DNA of 64,000 nt from Phytophthora sp. 'mugwort' (Eukaryota; Oomycota; Peronosporomycetes; Peronosporales; Peronosporaceae): contig JAUCEF010000005.1 of NCBI GenBank assembly GCA_033558025.1, forward strand, positions 1-64,000, read 5' to 3'. The position numbers and the translations under genes were made by a program. The notes under the pieces are model-generated. The model worked only from the letters and a program-made list of their open reading frames with translations, was not told the origin of the DNA and ran no database searches. Of this stretch, positions 21,741 to 32,566 are shown in pieces. The stretch's first letter is position 1. Each line of letters starts with the position of its first letter.

Positions 21741-21928
21741 GATTGCTGTAGCAATCCGCGACGGTCGCGGGATTGACTACAAGTGCTACCAGGGTGTGAC
21801 GGGGTGTCACACACACCCTGGCCTGAGGAAGCGTAGCTTCTAACTGAGACAGAACGCCCTGCGTCTCTGTCTTCTTGTCGCACGAGGAAAGCCTGGCTTT
21901 CCGATAGTCCGTGGGACAGGGTTCCCAC
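21741..21928. repeat. Run of hairpins at LTR U5 / leader
   Basis: Consecutive inverted repeats: 21741-21756 (GATTGCT/AGCAATC), 21757-21769 (CGCGAC/GTCGCG), 21789-21821 (CCAGGGTGTG/CACACCCTGG, 10 bp), 21828-21840 (GAAGC/GCTTC), 21847-21872 (AGACAGA/TCTGTCT), 21886-21902 (GGAAAGCC/GGCTTTCC, one-base loop) and 21911-21928 (GTGGGA/TCCCAC). Every arm pairs perfectly. The third spans the LTR/primer-binding boundary. Confidence 0.75.
21774..21793 (-). promoter_or_regulatory. Primer-binding site, element D
   Basis: Right after the 5' LTR end on the minus strand comes TGGTAGCACTTGTAGTCAAT. The same TGGTAGCACTTGTAGTCAATCC follows the LTR of element B at 55687. Conservation between two families, and position two bases from the LTR, support a tRNA primer-binding site. 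Which tRNA it matches cannot be told here. Confidence 0.65.
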
Positions 21929-22268
21929 ACCTTGCGAACTTCTAGGTTAGATTTTAACTGAGTCTTTAGTAACGTGCTCTTATGTCCTAATTACTGTAAA
22001 CTGCCTAATTAATGCATCCCCTAAGTCACCGGTTTCTCAATGGGTGGTTCTCAAGCCATGTCTCGTTCCTAGGTGCGATTCGTACTTAATGGTGTTTCTC
22101 CTAGGTACGATTCGTACCTAACTGTGTCTTTCGTCTAGTGCGATCGGCACTTAGTGGTGTGTCTCTCTCCTAGATACAATCCGTACCTAGTGCGTTTGCG
22201 TCCCATATGGTGTGGCCACACCAACTGGTCATGGGCCATCCATCAGGAGCACGCCCCATCCCATTACA
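21795..22268 (-). repeat. 5' LTR of element D
   Basis: On the minus strand it starts TGTAATGGG at 22268 and ends CCGTCACA at 21795, giving TG...CA ends. The U3 part (about 22000-22268) recurs at 59050-59287 and its first 25 bases at 14155. Inside U3 a drifting unit like CCTAGGTGCGATTCGTACCTAA is repeated three to four times. The U5 side is packed with hairpins (separate entry). Confidence 0.8.
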
Positions 22269-23347
22269 CCGACCATTTTGCCATCCACAATTAGCTTGAC
22301 AACCTCGACTTCAGTAACGTTGAGCGTTGTATCGGAAAGAATTGCCTTCCAAAAGCCGCTTGAACGGTTGCCGACCCACAAAGGAACTGGTGGCGGGCTG
22401 CTCGCGACGTCGATCTTCACGCGGGCTATCGCTTTGTCTGATCAGGCGCTGGTGCGGTTTGCGCTTGGGGTTGAGCAGCTGCGTCTGCTCCAGAATTTCT
22501 AAAATGAATGAGTAGCCGTCGCGTCAACGAGGAGCGGGTCTACCGCGCGGGCGATTACACGGTCATAGAGAGAACGGTCACGTCGTAAGAAGGTGACGAG
22601 GTCTTCTTGGGGTGGGCCGGTGGCGTTCTTGTCATCGACCGAGTGCTTGGCCCCCTTGCCACCCAGTCACATCATGGTATCGTGGGCACTGTTCTCGTAC
22701 TTGCCCAAGAAGCCGTAATATCCGAACTCCTCTATATTGAGACTGAGGACCTTGATCCTGGCGATAACTGCGCTCAGCTTCTGCTTGCGACGCACATCTG
22801 ACTTTGTGGTGGGTGTATACAGTGCACAGTCTAAGAACAGGCGACGAAAGCGCATTTAAAAGCGCCAGTGCGTGAGGTGTAGGGTCTTGTGCTGCTTGGG
22901 GTCGTACCAAACCCGTTGTGATCTCCAAGGGTACGCGATGCGGAACGGTTCTTGCCTTGGTCGGGGCTGCTTGCTGTATCTGGGCAATGTATTTCTTGAT
23001 TTGGTCGGGAGTGTCGTCGGGCAGGTGGAAGTCGAAAATGAGTGGCGGAACGGTCTTCTTTTTCTTGGTGGCAGTCTTCTGTTTCTTCGCGGGGAGAGAC
23101 TTGACCTTGGTGCCGCTGCGTGTCGCGGGTGCTTGATCAAGCGCGCCTGGGTTACAGACGGCATAAAACGGGATGCTTGTGGGCCTCGCCCTTCACCATC
23201 GAGGCGGGTGGAGACAGCAGTACCACTGGGCTTGCCAGGAATTCTGGTTTGTCTTGAAGTACGGAGACTACTAGCTCTCACGGGCTTCGAGCCCTGTTGA
23301 TGGCCCATTGGTGGCGAGGCGTTCTCGGAACTCCGACCACAAGGCAA
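22229..23347 (-). pseudogene. Unrecognised broken ORF cut by element D LTR
   Basis: Minus-strand reading frame runs PFRIAYPWRSQRVWYDPKQ at about 22930, crosses one in-frame stop at 22856, and goes on MRFRRLFLDCALYTPTTKSD and IEEFGYYGFLGKYENSAHD. A later piece, SPPPVPLWVGNRSSGFWKAI and NVTEVEVVKLIVDGKM, runs into the element D LTR at 22268, which seems to have cut it. I do not recognise the family. Composition and codon look are coding-like. It could be a host gene fragment or an element-borne protein. Confidence 0.4.
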
Positions 23348-23360
23348 TTTGGGTCAGGAG

Positions 23361-23432
23361 GGAGTGGTCGGGGTGCGTCGTCTTCTCGTCTCGGAAGGAG
23401 TGGTCTGGGTCGGGGTGCGTCGTCTCCTCGTC
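23361..23432. repeat. Two-copy direct repeat
   Basis: GGAGTGGTCGGGGTGCGTCG followed by TCTTCTCGTCT at 23361-23391 is repeated with small changes at about 23397-23432. It lies at the end of the broken minus-strand ORF and encodes nothing recognisable. Confidence 0.6.
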
Positions 23433-23479
23433 TAGGAGGATGCGGAGCTGGTCGACGGCCTCTTCATAGGGGAGGGCTT

Positions 23480-24955
23480 CTAGGAGGCGACTTGGTCATG
23501 ACTGGAGAACTTGAGGCTTGTTGGAGAAATTGCGGACTCAGAAGAATTCGGGAAAGGCGGAATTCTCTTCAGATTGATGTGTTCTTTTTGACCACGGTCC
23601 CTTTTCCTCATTCTGTGCGACAGGACATCACGGCTGGGAACCGTTCTCGGAAAATCTATCGTTCGTCCGTTTGTGGACGACGGATATCGAAGATGATTGA
23701 TGGATTCTTCGGAGCAGAGGACCGGATCTATGGGAGGAAATGACTGCAAACGGAGCCTAGAACGGTCCAATGAAGGGACCCAGCCAAGAACGGTCTGTGA
23801 ATACGGGTTGTGATGGATAGCTACTTGTCTGGTTGACAGGTGCTGCCGACCAAGTCTGGCCGTTTCGGTAAGGTCGGTTATAGTGTAATCTACCGGCACT
23901 GGGTTGGGCTAATCTACTAACTAGTTGGATGGAGTGCCCGGGGGGAGAAGCGGCCTCGACGGTCGGCTACGAAGTCGTCGGTCACTCTGTAAAGACTTCT
24001 GTATCTCGTCGTCGAGATCGTGATCTGGACGGTCACTGAGCCTCTGAGAGGGTTGGTCGCCCGACTGTTCTCGGCTACCAGTGTATTCGTCTACAAGTGG
24101 GCTGCGCTCGCCGAGTCATGCGTCTGTCGATACCGACGGTACGTGTGGGGACCAACCGTGCAGGGCCAACCTCGCCGGACCAGACTGTGGAAAATCTACG
24201 AGGCTTTGTTGGCTACCACTATGGTCGTGTTGGTGGCAAGTCGAGAGCATCAAAAAGGGTTGGGTCGACTTCTGTATAATTGGCTTGATGCCATTCACGG
24301 GTATTGGTGCGTGGTCTTGCCAGAACACGGCTCCGGCAAGAACACGCACCAATACCCGTAAATGGATCTCATCTGGCAATCTACGGTGCGGTACGTGACC
24401 GGGATCAGAGTGGAAGCTGGCGGTTAACCGTGCTTAGCTCGTCGGACAAACGTATCGCTAGTGACGTACTCCACGTTCTACGGAGTGCTGTACTCGTACG
24501 AATAGTGGAGTGGATTTGTCGAGGACTACCTGGGGTTTTCGCTTTGGAAGTTGCTATCAATTTGTCGATTTTGACGGAACGGTTGGCTACGACGGCCTAG
24601 TGGTGAGCCATGCCTTGCAGGGCTTCAATGTGACCATATTGGTGGTAGGTTTCACCAGTCGCTGCTGGCGATTGTATGAAACGTCAACTTGCGGGCGTAC
24701 GCCCTTCAAGATGCTCGGTGATGGCTATGCGGCTTATTGCAAAGCAGTTGAGGAACAAGAGCAAGAGGAACGGCTCAGTGACGCGTTCTGGCGGATGTAC
24801 GGAGGAGGAAACCGTCCCCGCAGAACTGTTCCGAGTCAAAGTCAAAGGACTGTGGAACAGCGTGAATGGCGTGCCAGGATGGAGGTAAGCCGTGCCGAAG
24901 AAGCCTTCCGTACGACCCATGCTCGTCGAGGACAATGAGCTTCCGTCGGGGATGA
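23480..24955 (+). other. Probable 3' internal region of element A
   Basis: No domain is certain. Plus-strand open pieces include 24020-24361 and 24510-24938; the latter has QEQEERLSDAFWRMYGGGN and REWRARMEVSRAEEAFRTTH, a charged helical stretch like the end of an element polyprotein. It ends next to a GGGGATGA purine-rich bit that abuts the right LTR at 24956, where a polypurine tract is expected. No integrase can be seen, so that part of element A is missing. Confidence 0.35.
24297..24359. repeat. 25-bp-arm foldback palindrome
   Basis: Arms 24297-24321 and 24335-24359 pair over 25 bases with one mismatch (arm starts ACGGGTATTGGTGCGTG), separated by 13 bases. It lies in the region taken to be the 3' part of element A. 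No protein or element end explains it. Confidence 0.85.
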
Positions 24956-25521
24956 TGTCCCGAGTCCAGACGGAGGTTACCGTCTGGGTCGGTCTGGGTC
25001 ACGGCTTGCACGACGGTCCACGGTTGAAGAACTGGTCGACACCCATTGGTCGGAGGATTTGCTTTACGGGTAAGGCAGTGAGGTCTGGCCTCCACTTATC
25101 TTCGCTATACCGTCAGCCCGGGTCGGGTTTGGCAACGGTCTGCGTCTCGTCCCTGTTCCCGGTTGAGAGGGACTGTGGTCCATTTGCCAAGTAGCGGCCG
25201 AGCGGCGAGGACGGAGTTCATGGAGGTAAGTGCTGACGACGGACAGGTCTGTGCGGACAGAACGGTCGGAGGGGTGACAAGTGCTTGACCAGTGAGATGG
25301 AGGCGGGCGGCCAAGGTCATGAAGGATGGCGTGCAGGCTCCCGAGTTGATAGAGCGGGGACCTCACTGTCAGGTTTGAGTTAGTCCATCGTGAATTTACC
25401 CGGTGAATAATAAGTTGGGTTTTATATTCCACTTTGTTAGTTTGTTTGTTCTTGGAAGCCCTACAAGCGTATACTACTTCTATCCAGCGCCGACCGTTCT
25501 ACACCGGGACGACTCGCGACA
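24956..25521 (+). repeat. LTR of element A, right copy
   Basis: Starts TGTCCCGAGTCCAGACGG and ends CTCGCGACA, giving TG...CA ends over 566 bases. It matches 3367-3879 in the same direction. The sequence after it (TCCGACTCAG) differs from that after the left copy. The five bases outside each LTR do not match, so a target duplication is not visible. Confidence 0.7.
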
Positions 25522-25893
25522 CTCCGACTCAGCCAGAGAAGAAGCTACCACCGAGACCGGGCAGCCTGGTCCCCGAGTCGGAGCAGGTGGAACTACCGAA
25601 CGACCAGGAGAAGGAACGACTGCGTGATGGACGCTTAGGCGAAAGGAGAGGTGGAGAAGGAGAGGTTGATCGGCTTCGTTCCCGCTTGACTGATTAAGGG
25701 GACCAGATTCACTGGGCTCACCAATAACGCTTCATCGGCAAGACGCTCGGTGACCAGATCAACGCCCCTGCCGATTTCATCCTGGGTCTGACGAAGCCGA
25801 TGATAAGTTCTGCGATCTGGTTTTCCAGCGCGCGAAGGGTCTGCCGACATGTACCCAGCTCCACACCTGCATACCAGAACCGACACGAGATAG

Positions 25894-26999
25894 TTAGTCA
25901 CGACTCAGCCAACCCGATGAATGGAAGATCATGATACTTACAGGCCTCAGCGGATACTGTTGCTGCTGTGTCACGATCACGGACCGCAGCGGCGAGATCA
26001 GACTATAATGGAGACTGGCCAGGTCGCAGTGTTTCGACCTCGGCTCGACGGTGATCTCGCTCGAGTTGGAACTGTTCCGCTCAGCTCGAAGTTGATCTCG
26101 CTCGCGGACGAGCCCGTTAACAGTCGAGGTACCGGTCGACAGGCTCACGGATACCGGTTCGGCTATCGAGGCAGAAGGAGCGACCCGATCCCGATCAGGC
26201 CTGATCTGGGCTTGATGGAGCTTGTTCTCCAGCTGCGTCACATTCGCTAAGCCCGCGTCCAGTTCCACACGAAGCCGAGCTGACTGAGGTCGATCAGTCT
26301 CCAACCGGGAACCCTGAGCTATCGCTTTATTCAATCAAAGCAGCTTGAGTGCAGTTCAGGCTGACTCGGTGGAGTCGAGATCGGCGTGAGTCTCATCCAG
26401 TCTCTCTCATGAGCGATGATCTGGTCGCGTGTATCATCGACCTCCTCCCCTCGCGGAGTTTCAGACGATGCGCAAGTTCATCTCGGTGGGACTCAGCTTC
26501 GGAGAGTTCTCACTGAACACTGGAGGGACGACCCTCCACGTCTTGGATTTCGGCAGCCTACTGGCGAAGCTGATCGCGAAGATGATGACTAAGCGATTGA
26601 TCTCCCTGGGCCGGGAAGCGTTATCGATCTCAGCCCACGTCGCCGAATCTCTTCGCCTTGATCGTGTCGGAATTGTTTCAAGGCACGCAGGTCGTCAGAC
26701 ATCTTGGCTATGACGTGATCCGGGTGCATGCGATCCCGCAGAAGATCGTCACGAGTACCTCGGGTCCGACGGAGCTCGTCCTCCAGGTAGGTCACCTGAC
26801 GCGCCACGACCTGAGTTGTCGAATCGACGGGCGCGCGCGATGTGGCGGAAAGGCGGGAGCTAACGCTGTGTCGCGTAGCTGGTGGCGATTGGCCCTCGCC
26901 GGAAGCGCTGGAATGGTGATCACTCATGGCGTCGGAAGTGAAGGGCTTGTGGGGACGAAGATTGAGAAGTGTGACCGGAGTGTGGCCGCTGTACGGCAA
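25894..26999 (-). pseudogene. Coiled-coil gag-like fragments
   Basis: From about 26930 the minus strand reads MSDHHSSASGEGQSPP and then VTYLEDELRRTRGTRDDLLR, a charged helix typical of the N-terminal coiled coil of some oomycete gag proteins. A second piece at 25894-26334 has LRVELDAGLANVTQLENKLH and NGLVRERDQLRAERN. Stops and frame changes separate them. No zinc knuckle or pol follows. Naming it gag is inference from composition only. Confidence 0.4.
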
Positions 27000-27359
27000 C
27001 GACGTCGGACAGGGGGCGGTTGTGGAGAGGCGTCAACCAAGAATATCAGATCCCAAGAAATGGCCACCTCTGTGAGAAAGGCGGCTCCAGCGGGGAAGAA
27101 AGTGGACGATCGAGCCAGACCAAGACACGATGTAAAAGCGGGACGACTTTCGACTTAATCCGGTGCATAAGGGGATGCTCTGACGAAAGGAAATGAAGCC
27201 AAGGTCGAGTAGAAATCGAGCACGGATCTGTTATGCCGTAACCACCCGACAGATCAGGGATCAGATATATATTCGAGCACGGATCTGGGTAAGGGATGGA
27301 GACAAGCGATCAAGACTGACCAATGACGTAGTTGACCTGACTGGATCTGTCTCCGGTTA

Positions 27360-27640
27360 GGCCTCGACCGGCCCTCGATCGTGCTGATCCGGCGTCCACA
27401 GATCGGGCTACACTCTGTCGTCCGAGATCGGACAGACCGGATCGACCTTGCAGCCGCGATCGAGCCGATCGATAGCGGGATTTGGCAGATCGGGCCGATC
27501 GGTATACAGGTTCGACATTCTCGTTCTGGCAGATCGGTATACGCATTCTGACATACGCGATCTGGCAGATTGGGTTGGTCGGTGTTGGCAGATCGGTGTA
27601 CATGTTCTGAGATCTGCGATCTGGCAGATCGGGATTCCAT
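27360..27640. repeat. Imperfect GATCTGGCAGATCGG-type repeats
   Basis: A degenerate unit with GGCAGATCGG recurs at least six times with irregular spacing of about 20-50 bases, often with GGTATAC or GGTGTAC next to it. On the minus strand it would encode a low-complexity ICQI/ARS pattern; I take that as a by-product. No promoter or gene is tied to it. Confidence 0.6.
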
Positions 27641-27649
27641 CAGCATCAT

Positions 27650-30051
27650 TCTTGGGAATGGGCAAGTATGAAGACGATACGTGTTGAGTGGTTGAAGAAG
27701 GGCAAGATTCAGGAGATTCAGGAGGTAAGAGATGGGGTTCAGGATGGGAGGGATGGGGCAAGAAAAGGATAAACAACAATCAGACTCGAATTTGCATTGA
27801 ACGACTTAGGCGGTTTTCAAATACTGCAGGGAGTGGAACTACATTGGCCCTCCAAGGTGTCAACTAGTCCAAGATAGCGGATTTAACGTTGCGGCGAGAG
27901 GATCAGATTGTATATCGGCTGTTCTCCTCCACGCTAGCGAACTTCTGCTCAAGCGCATACCTCCATAGATCGGCATCATCAGTGCTTGGCCGACGATCGC
28001 TTTGACTCTCAACCCGCAAGATCCCGCTACAGGAAACGGCAAGCAACTCAATGAAAGGAAAGGAACAATGCCACACGGCAACCTCGGCCTCGGATCAAGT
28101 CCAGGCCCCCGATCAAAGTTTGACTACCTCATAATCGGAACCAGTAACGGCAGCAAAGCGAAGACTTCCGCGCTGCTCCGCGCATCCCCGCGTCCCACCA
28201 GGACGTTCAAGACTTTACATCGCTGCATCCTTCGGATTCCCGAGAGAGCAGATCCAGCCCACCGACTGGTACACAAGGTGAGACCAAGTCCAGCTGATCA
28301 CGGATCATCGGGGAACTTCCTCCATTAGTCGGTGTCTGTGCGCAGTTGGTGTGCCTTAATCATATTTTGACCAATCTCGCTACAACACAGCGACAACGCC
28401 TCTAAATATCAATAAAACACCCTTGCTTGCATTATAATTGAGCATCGAGCGGGACTTAAACGCAGGATACCGGCACTGGGCGAAATCCATCTAGTCAAAG
28501 TTGGAACTTTGAAGTATCAGACTGCGTTGCCTGGGCGTAGTCCGACAAGTCTGTCCTCCTGTCGCAGCTGCACAATATTATTCTCGCTCACACTGTAAGC
28601 GAGAATAATCCCTCGCTGCCTTCCATACCCGCCAAGTACGCGCAACAGAAATTGCACTGCTGTCCGGCGTCAGGTACTACGAAAATTCTCCTGGTTTGTG
28701 TTCACCGTCTTGCGGTAGTCGTACGCGCACAAGCACCAGTGATTTTAGATGCCATACCCTAACGTGTGTACTTAAAGCAACCAGCTCCACATTTCCCACG
28801 TGGCTCTCCGTATTGCAGATAGTTATGACGCAGTAAAATAGAGACCAGAGTCTTCTCCACCTCGTTCACGTCCGCCACCAACCGTTTCCAATCCAGAACG
28901 CCCTAAACTTGTCGGCCATGTAGGAACACGGTTCACCTACAGAACGTCCCGGATGCGCGCAATGAATGTCGATTTCTGCGCGTTATCGACATCCTCATGA
29001 AACACGCGCAGCTGCCTGGCAATGAGGCAGGACTCGTGTTATGCCACAATTCGATCAATTTTCATTTTGTTTAATCAAGTTAAATCCGGTAATATAAATA
29101 CAATAAAGCACAATAAATGAAATAAAATTAGCGTCCGGCTGTTGACGAACAGGCCCAGCAGCTCCACCCGATGTCTCTCAGCAGCTGGAACAGCGGCATC
29201 TTTCCACTCGCGAAAAGAAGGACTCAGTGCCTTCGCCGTACACTTTCGAGCACGACGCGGACGCGATGTGGTTTTTTAACACGAAAACAAACTCAGTCCC
29301 CTGTGAGTTGATACTTCGAGAACAGGAACTTACGTAAAAAATACGTCAACGGGAACTTTCAATAGGAACGAAAACCGCTGATTTTTAACGTGAATAGGGT
29401 TTACGTTCCCATCCCTAGTCAGACTTTCTCGTCCTCGCTCGGCTCTGACCCGGGCGCGCGGCATCCTGCTTGCTCTTTGCAGAATGACCTTTGGACATTC
29501 TATGCTGGAATCTAGGAGATCTCGAGTCGTTCGGTGGCTGCCCTGCGTAGTTTGCTAGGCTCTTGCGGGGTGTCATTAGAAGAAAGCTCTGATCTACTTC
29601 GAAGTACAAAATTACTTAATCGGTAATCATATTCCCGATGGCAAAGTTGACTCTTCCTTTCGTATGATATAGGGTTCCAAGCCTCAATCTATGTAGCCCT
29701 AACACATTTTCCCATGCGCCTACGTCCGCTGTGATGTGAGAGCGAGATAACTATGCGGTATTCCCGCAACGCTCAGTGGGGATTTTGCAAGCTTCACAAC
29801 AAACCTATCGGACGTACGCCACTATTATAACAACACGGCATTGGTTTTGTTACAGTTCCTATTCGGGTAATAAAGAGATATCGCACAGAGCCAGTATCAG
29901 CGATAGTATCGTTTTGACCAATGGTATAGCCAGAATGACATTTATAAGTTTGTGATTGGCTTTAAAATTAAGCTTCAGCGTACAAAAAGGCAAGAAACGG
30001 GGGGGCTGCATTTCGTGTCACCCAGTCGTTATTCGTTATTTAAGTGTTGTC
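27650..30051. other. Gene-free stretch
   Basis: No gene, domain or known element is seen across about 2.4 kb. The first few hundred bases carry short AGATTCAGGAG direct repeats. From 28330 on base composition becomes more AT-rich with many stops on both strands. A 12-bp-arm palindrome lies at 28577-28609. The last 200 bases are probably the upstream region of the membrane-protein gene. Confidence 0.5.
28577..28609. repeat. 12-bp-arm palindrome
   Basis: ATTATTCTCGCT at 28577-28588 pairs perfectly with AGCGAGAATAAT at 28598-28609 around nine bases. It stands alone in the gene-free stretch. Confidence 0.85.
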
Positions 30052-31446
30052 ATGATGGAGCTGCATGAGCGGCCGCCGCCATGCCACACCGCGTGCACGT
30101 CGTACGCGCTCGGGACGCTGTTCTCGGTGCTGACGTATGTACTGTTGCCTGCTGGTGTCGTTGCGCTCGTGGAGGTGGGGGACGCCTACCTGCTACTCTT
30201 CCTCGGGCAGCTGCTGCTTGCCGTAGGCGCCGTCGAGTGGAGCTGGCTGGCCTTTCGCATCCGCCAGCGACTGCTGCTGGCCGTGAACCTGCACGAGGAC
30301 GCGTCCGCGACGACGGCAATAGCAGCAGAAGCAAGACAAGAGGCTGGAGAACAGATACATCAGGTGCTACGTGCGCAGACTCAAGAGACAGAGGATGCCA
30401 GGAGAGTGCACGCGCTGGAAGACCAGCCGTTGAGGAGAGAGGACCCTAGAGAGATTTACGCGCGTCTGCTGAACGAGACCATGCGTGCCAAGAGCATTGC
30501 CATCGCGCCGCTGGCGGATAGGATATGCTGCGGACGCTGGTATATAGCCGCCTTTGTATTGGCTACACTGGGTGCTGGAGTGAGCGTTTTGCTGGGCTAC
30601 GCAGTGGAAAGCACAGTTTTCGACGGCAACAATCCCGCATCAGGTTGGCGGATGATGGTCAGTGCCTCCGTAGAAGCCGCGTTCGTGTCTATTTTCTGCA
30701 GTTCACTGGCACCTTCCGCGGCAGACGCCATCGTTCTCATCGTGTATCAGGCCTGTGTTCTTGTGGCCAGTATGAACGCGTACTTAAAGCTTCAAGTAGA
30801 CGTCATCGCCTCCGATGCGCAGGTGGACCCTCTTTTCATCATATTGGCCGGCGCTATCATTATCATCGTGTTCCGAGTTGTGACGAGCAAGGTCGTCATG
30901 CAGAGCCTTCTGCTCGTGTTATGTGACGTGCTCGGCCTTGTTTGTATCGTGTCACCGCTCATCGCCTTCGCAGACCTGATCGACCAGACAATGGATCAGT
31001 CATTTAGGAACCAGCTCGCGCTTTTCGTGCTTGTGGTGCTGGCTGCAGACGTGGGTGATTACCTCGCCAAGGAATTGCAGCTGCACTGGCCACAGGTGTT
31101 TAAGTGGTGTCGCCATCCGCTGCTGAAATCCGAAGCTACCACGAAAGACGTGGAAGCTTTGGTCATCTCGTTGGCATGCGGTGCTAGCATAATTGCCGCT
31201 GTCCGTTTGGGTTCTAGTGGATCAGACTTCAACGCAGTGGAAGTTGTTGTGTTGTTATGTGCCATCGCACTTGGACAGTGGTGCCGATTGTGGATGGCAC
31301 ACGTTCGACAAATGGCCAAGGTATCGACCTCGGCGTTTTACTTTCCAGAGGGGAGTCGAACGTGCGGCTTGCTTGATCGAATGGCTGTTTTTCTCGTGGC
31401 TATCATCGTCTATTACCCGTATATCAAACAAAAATACTTCTCATAG
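30052..31446 (+). CDS. Polytopic membrane protein, degenerate CdsA-like C-terminus
   Basis: Intact, intronless, 464 residues from ATG 30052 (a second ATG follows at once). The frame is open further upstream but has no earlier ATG nearby. Two hydrophobic segments near the N-terminus (LLLFLGQLLLAVGAVEWSW), a charged helix with many Glu/Arg/Gln, then about seven more membrane segments (for example FIILAGAIIIIVFRVVT). The C-terminal order AADVGDYL ... GQW ... GLLDRMAVFLVAIIVYY resembles phosphatidate cytidylyltransferase (CdsA), where ADxGAY, GDL, KD and HGGxxDRxD are expected. Here GDL is GQW, the KD is absent, HGG is TCG and the last Asp is Ala. If related, it has lost its metal and substrate residues and is not a working CDP-diacylglycerol synthase. 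It may equally be an unrelated membrane protein. It converges on the zinc-finger gene downstream. Confidence 0.85.
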   Translation: MMELHERPPPCHTACTSYALGTLFSVLTYVLLPAGVVALVEVGDAYLLLFLGQLLLAVGAVEWSWLAFRIRQRLLLAVNLHEDASATTAIAAEARQEAGEQIHQVLRAQTQETEDARRVHALEDQPLRREDPREIYARLLNETMRAKSIAIAPLADRICCGRWYIAAFVLATLGAGVSVLLGYAVESTVFDGNNPASGWRMMVSASVEAAFVSIFCSSLAPSAADAIVLIVYQACVLVASMNAYLKLQVDVIASDAQVDPLFIILAGAIIIIVFRVVTSKVVMQSLLLVLCDVLGLVCIVSPLIAFADLIDQTMDQSFRNQLALFVLVVLAADVGDYLAKELQLHWPQVFKWCRHPLLKSEATTKDVEALVISLACGASIIAAVRLGSSGSDFNAVEVVVLLCAIALGQWCRLWMAHVRQMAKVSTSAFYFPEGSRTCGLLDRMAVFLVAIIVYYPYIKQKYFS

Positions 31447-32141
31447 GGTTTGTGGCGCACAAGACATTATGCTGAGTTGCTCGAACCAGTTCGCTGGAAA
31501 TCGACTGCAAGGCAACTAACCAGCCTTGCACCCGGCAAGAGGTGGTTCACGTCGTGAATGGAACACAAGGATCAGTGCCTTCCCACCTGCATGTGCACTT
31601 CTTGCCACCATCACTATCGTCATTTATTTATTTATTGGTGCAAGGCGAGCATGAAGCGGTGTCAATCATTGTTCAAGATAGAACAGTGTTGAAGGTGATA
31701 CGGGCCATACATCTGGTTTACCATACGTTCACGTCGAGGGCAAGTAAACGACGTTACAAGAAGCCTCCATGAGAGATTGTCCGGTAGTTTTGCACACACG
31801 CACACCTAATGGCCTGCTTCGTTTGGGTTGACGAACGAAAAAAAATGTCTAGCAGAAGTAGTTTAAATCAAAGTGTGGGAACAGAGGTGCTCAACTTTTC
31901 ATTTGAATGTGAGCTTATGGTTCTTACTTAAAAATCAAACGTGCCCAATATGAGAGCGCACTCATTTAAAGGGCACATTTGCTCCCGACTTGTTGCATCA
32001 TACTACGTAGTATATCATTAACAATTTGTTTTGATGAAGATGTGGTAGTTTAGTAAATGGGCACCATGATACGAATCACCTGGCTGTATTTTGTACTTTA
32101 AGCATAGTTCGTAGGTTAAAGACAAAGTCCTCTCTTGCACC

Positions 32142-32180
32142 GTGTAGAATTAACGTGCAAGTTGCACGTTAATTCTACAC
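32142..32180. repeat. 18-bp-arm perfect foldback
   Basis: GTGTAGAATTAACGTGCA at 32142-32159 pairs perfectly with 32163-32180; the loop is three bases. An RNA read from either convergent gene would fold here. It could act in 3' end formation, be a small-RNA source, or be a mutational foldback. Confidence 0.9.
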
Positions 32181-32460
32181 CTACTGTGGCACTAGTCCAC
32201 TTCGTTGTGGTAGAGTAACTACTATATTTCGATTGCCAAAAAAATACATAGAATATCTGCCTAGTGCAAGCGTTGCCGCTCTTTCTTCTCTTAACCTATA
32301 CTGTAGCCGTACAGTAGTAGTTGCAAATCTGAATACGAAGAAACTTTGGGTTATCTTCGGCGAAAGTAGCCCTAAAAATACTCGTTGACTTACAATCCAG
32401 GCGGCTCTCCCATAAGACGTACTGCCCCCGACGGCACGCTAAGATAAATACCTTGGTCAA

Positions 32461-32566
32461 GTTGACATCAAACTAAATCGCCGAAGTCTGGATCACGGTC
32501 ACGTTGACATAAAACTAATCGCCGAAGTCTGGACCACGGTGACGTGACATCAAAATAAATCGCCGA
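32461..32566. repeat. 42-bp tandem repeat, 2.5 copies
   Basis: Units at 32461-32502, 32503-32543 and 32544-32566 share GACATCAAACTAAATCGCCG and GTCTGGATCACGG with a few changes. It lies 230 bases beyond the end of the zinc-finger gene. Confidence 0.85.

Noticed and set aside
27360..27640. A CRISPR-like array, because of the recurring GGCAGATCGG unit.
   Set aside because: The units are degenerate and irregularly spaced, with no constant-length spacers, and the genome is eukaryotic.
29956..30051. An upstream extension of the membrane-protein frame.
   Set aside because: It opens with TTG and has no ATG before 30052; the basic stretch there does not look like the rest of the protein.
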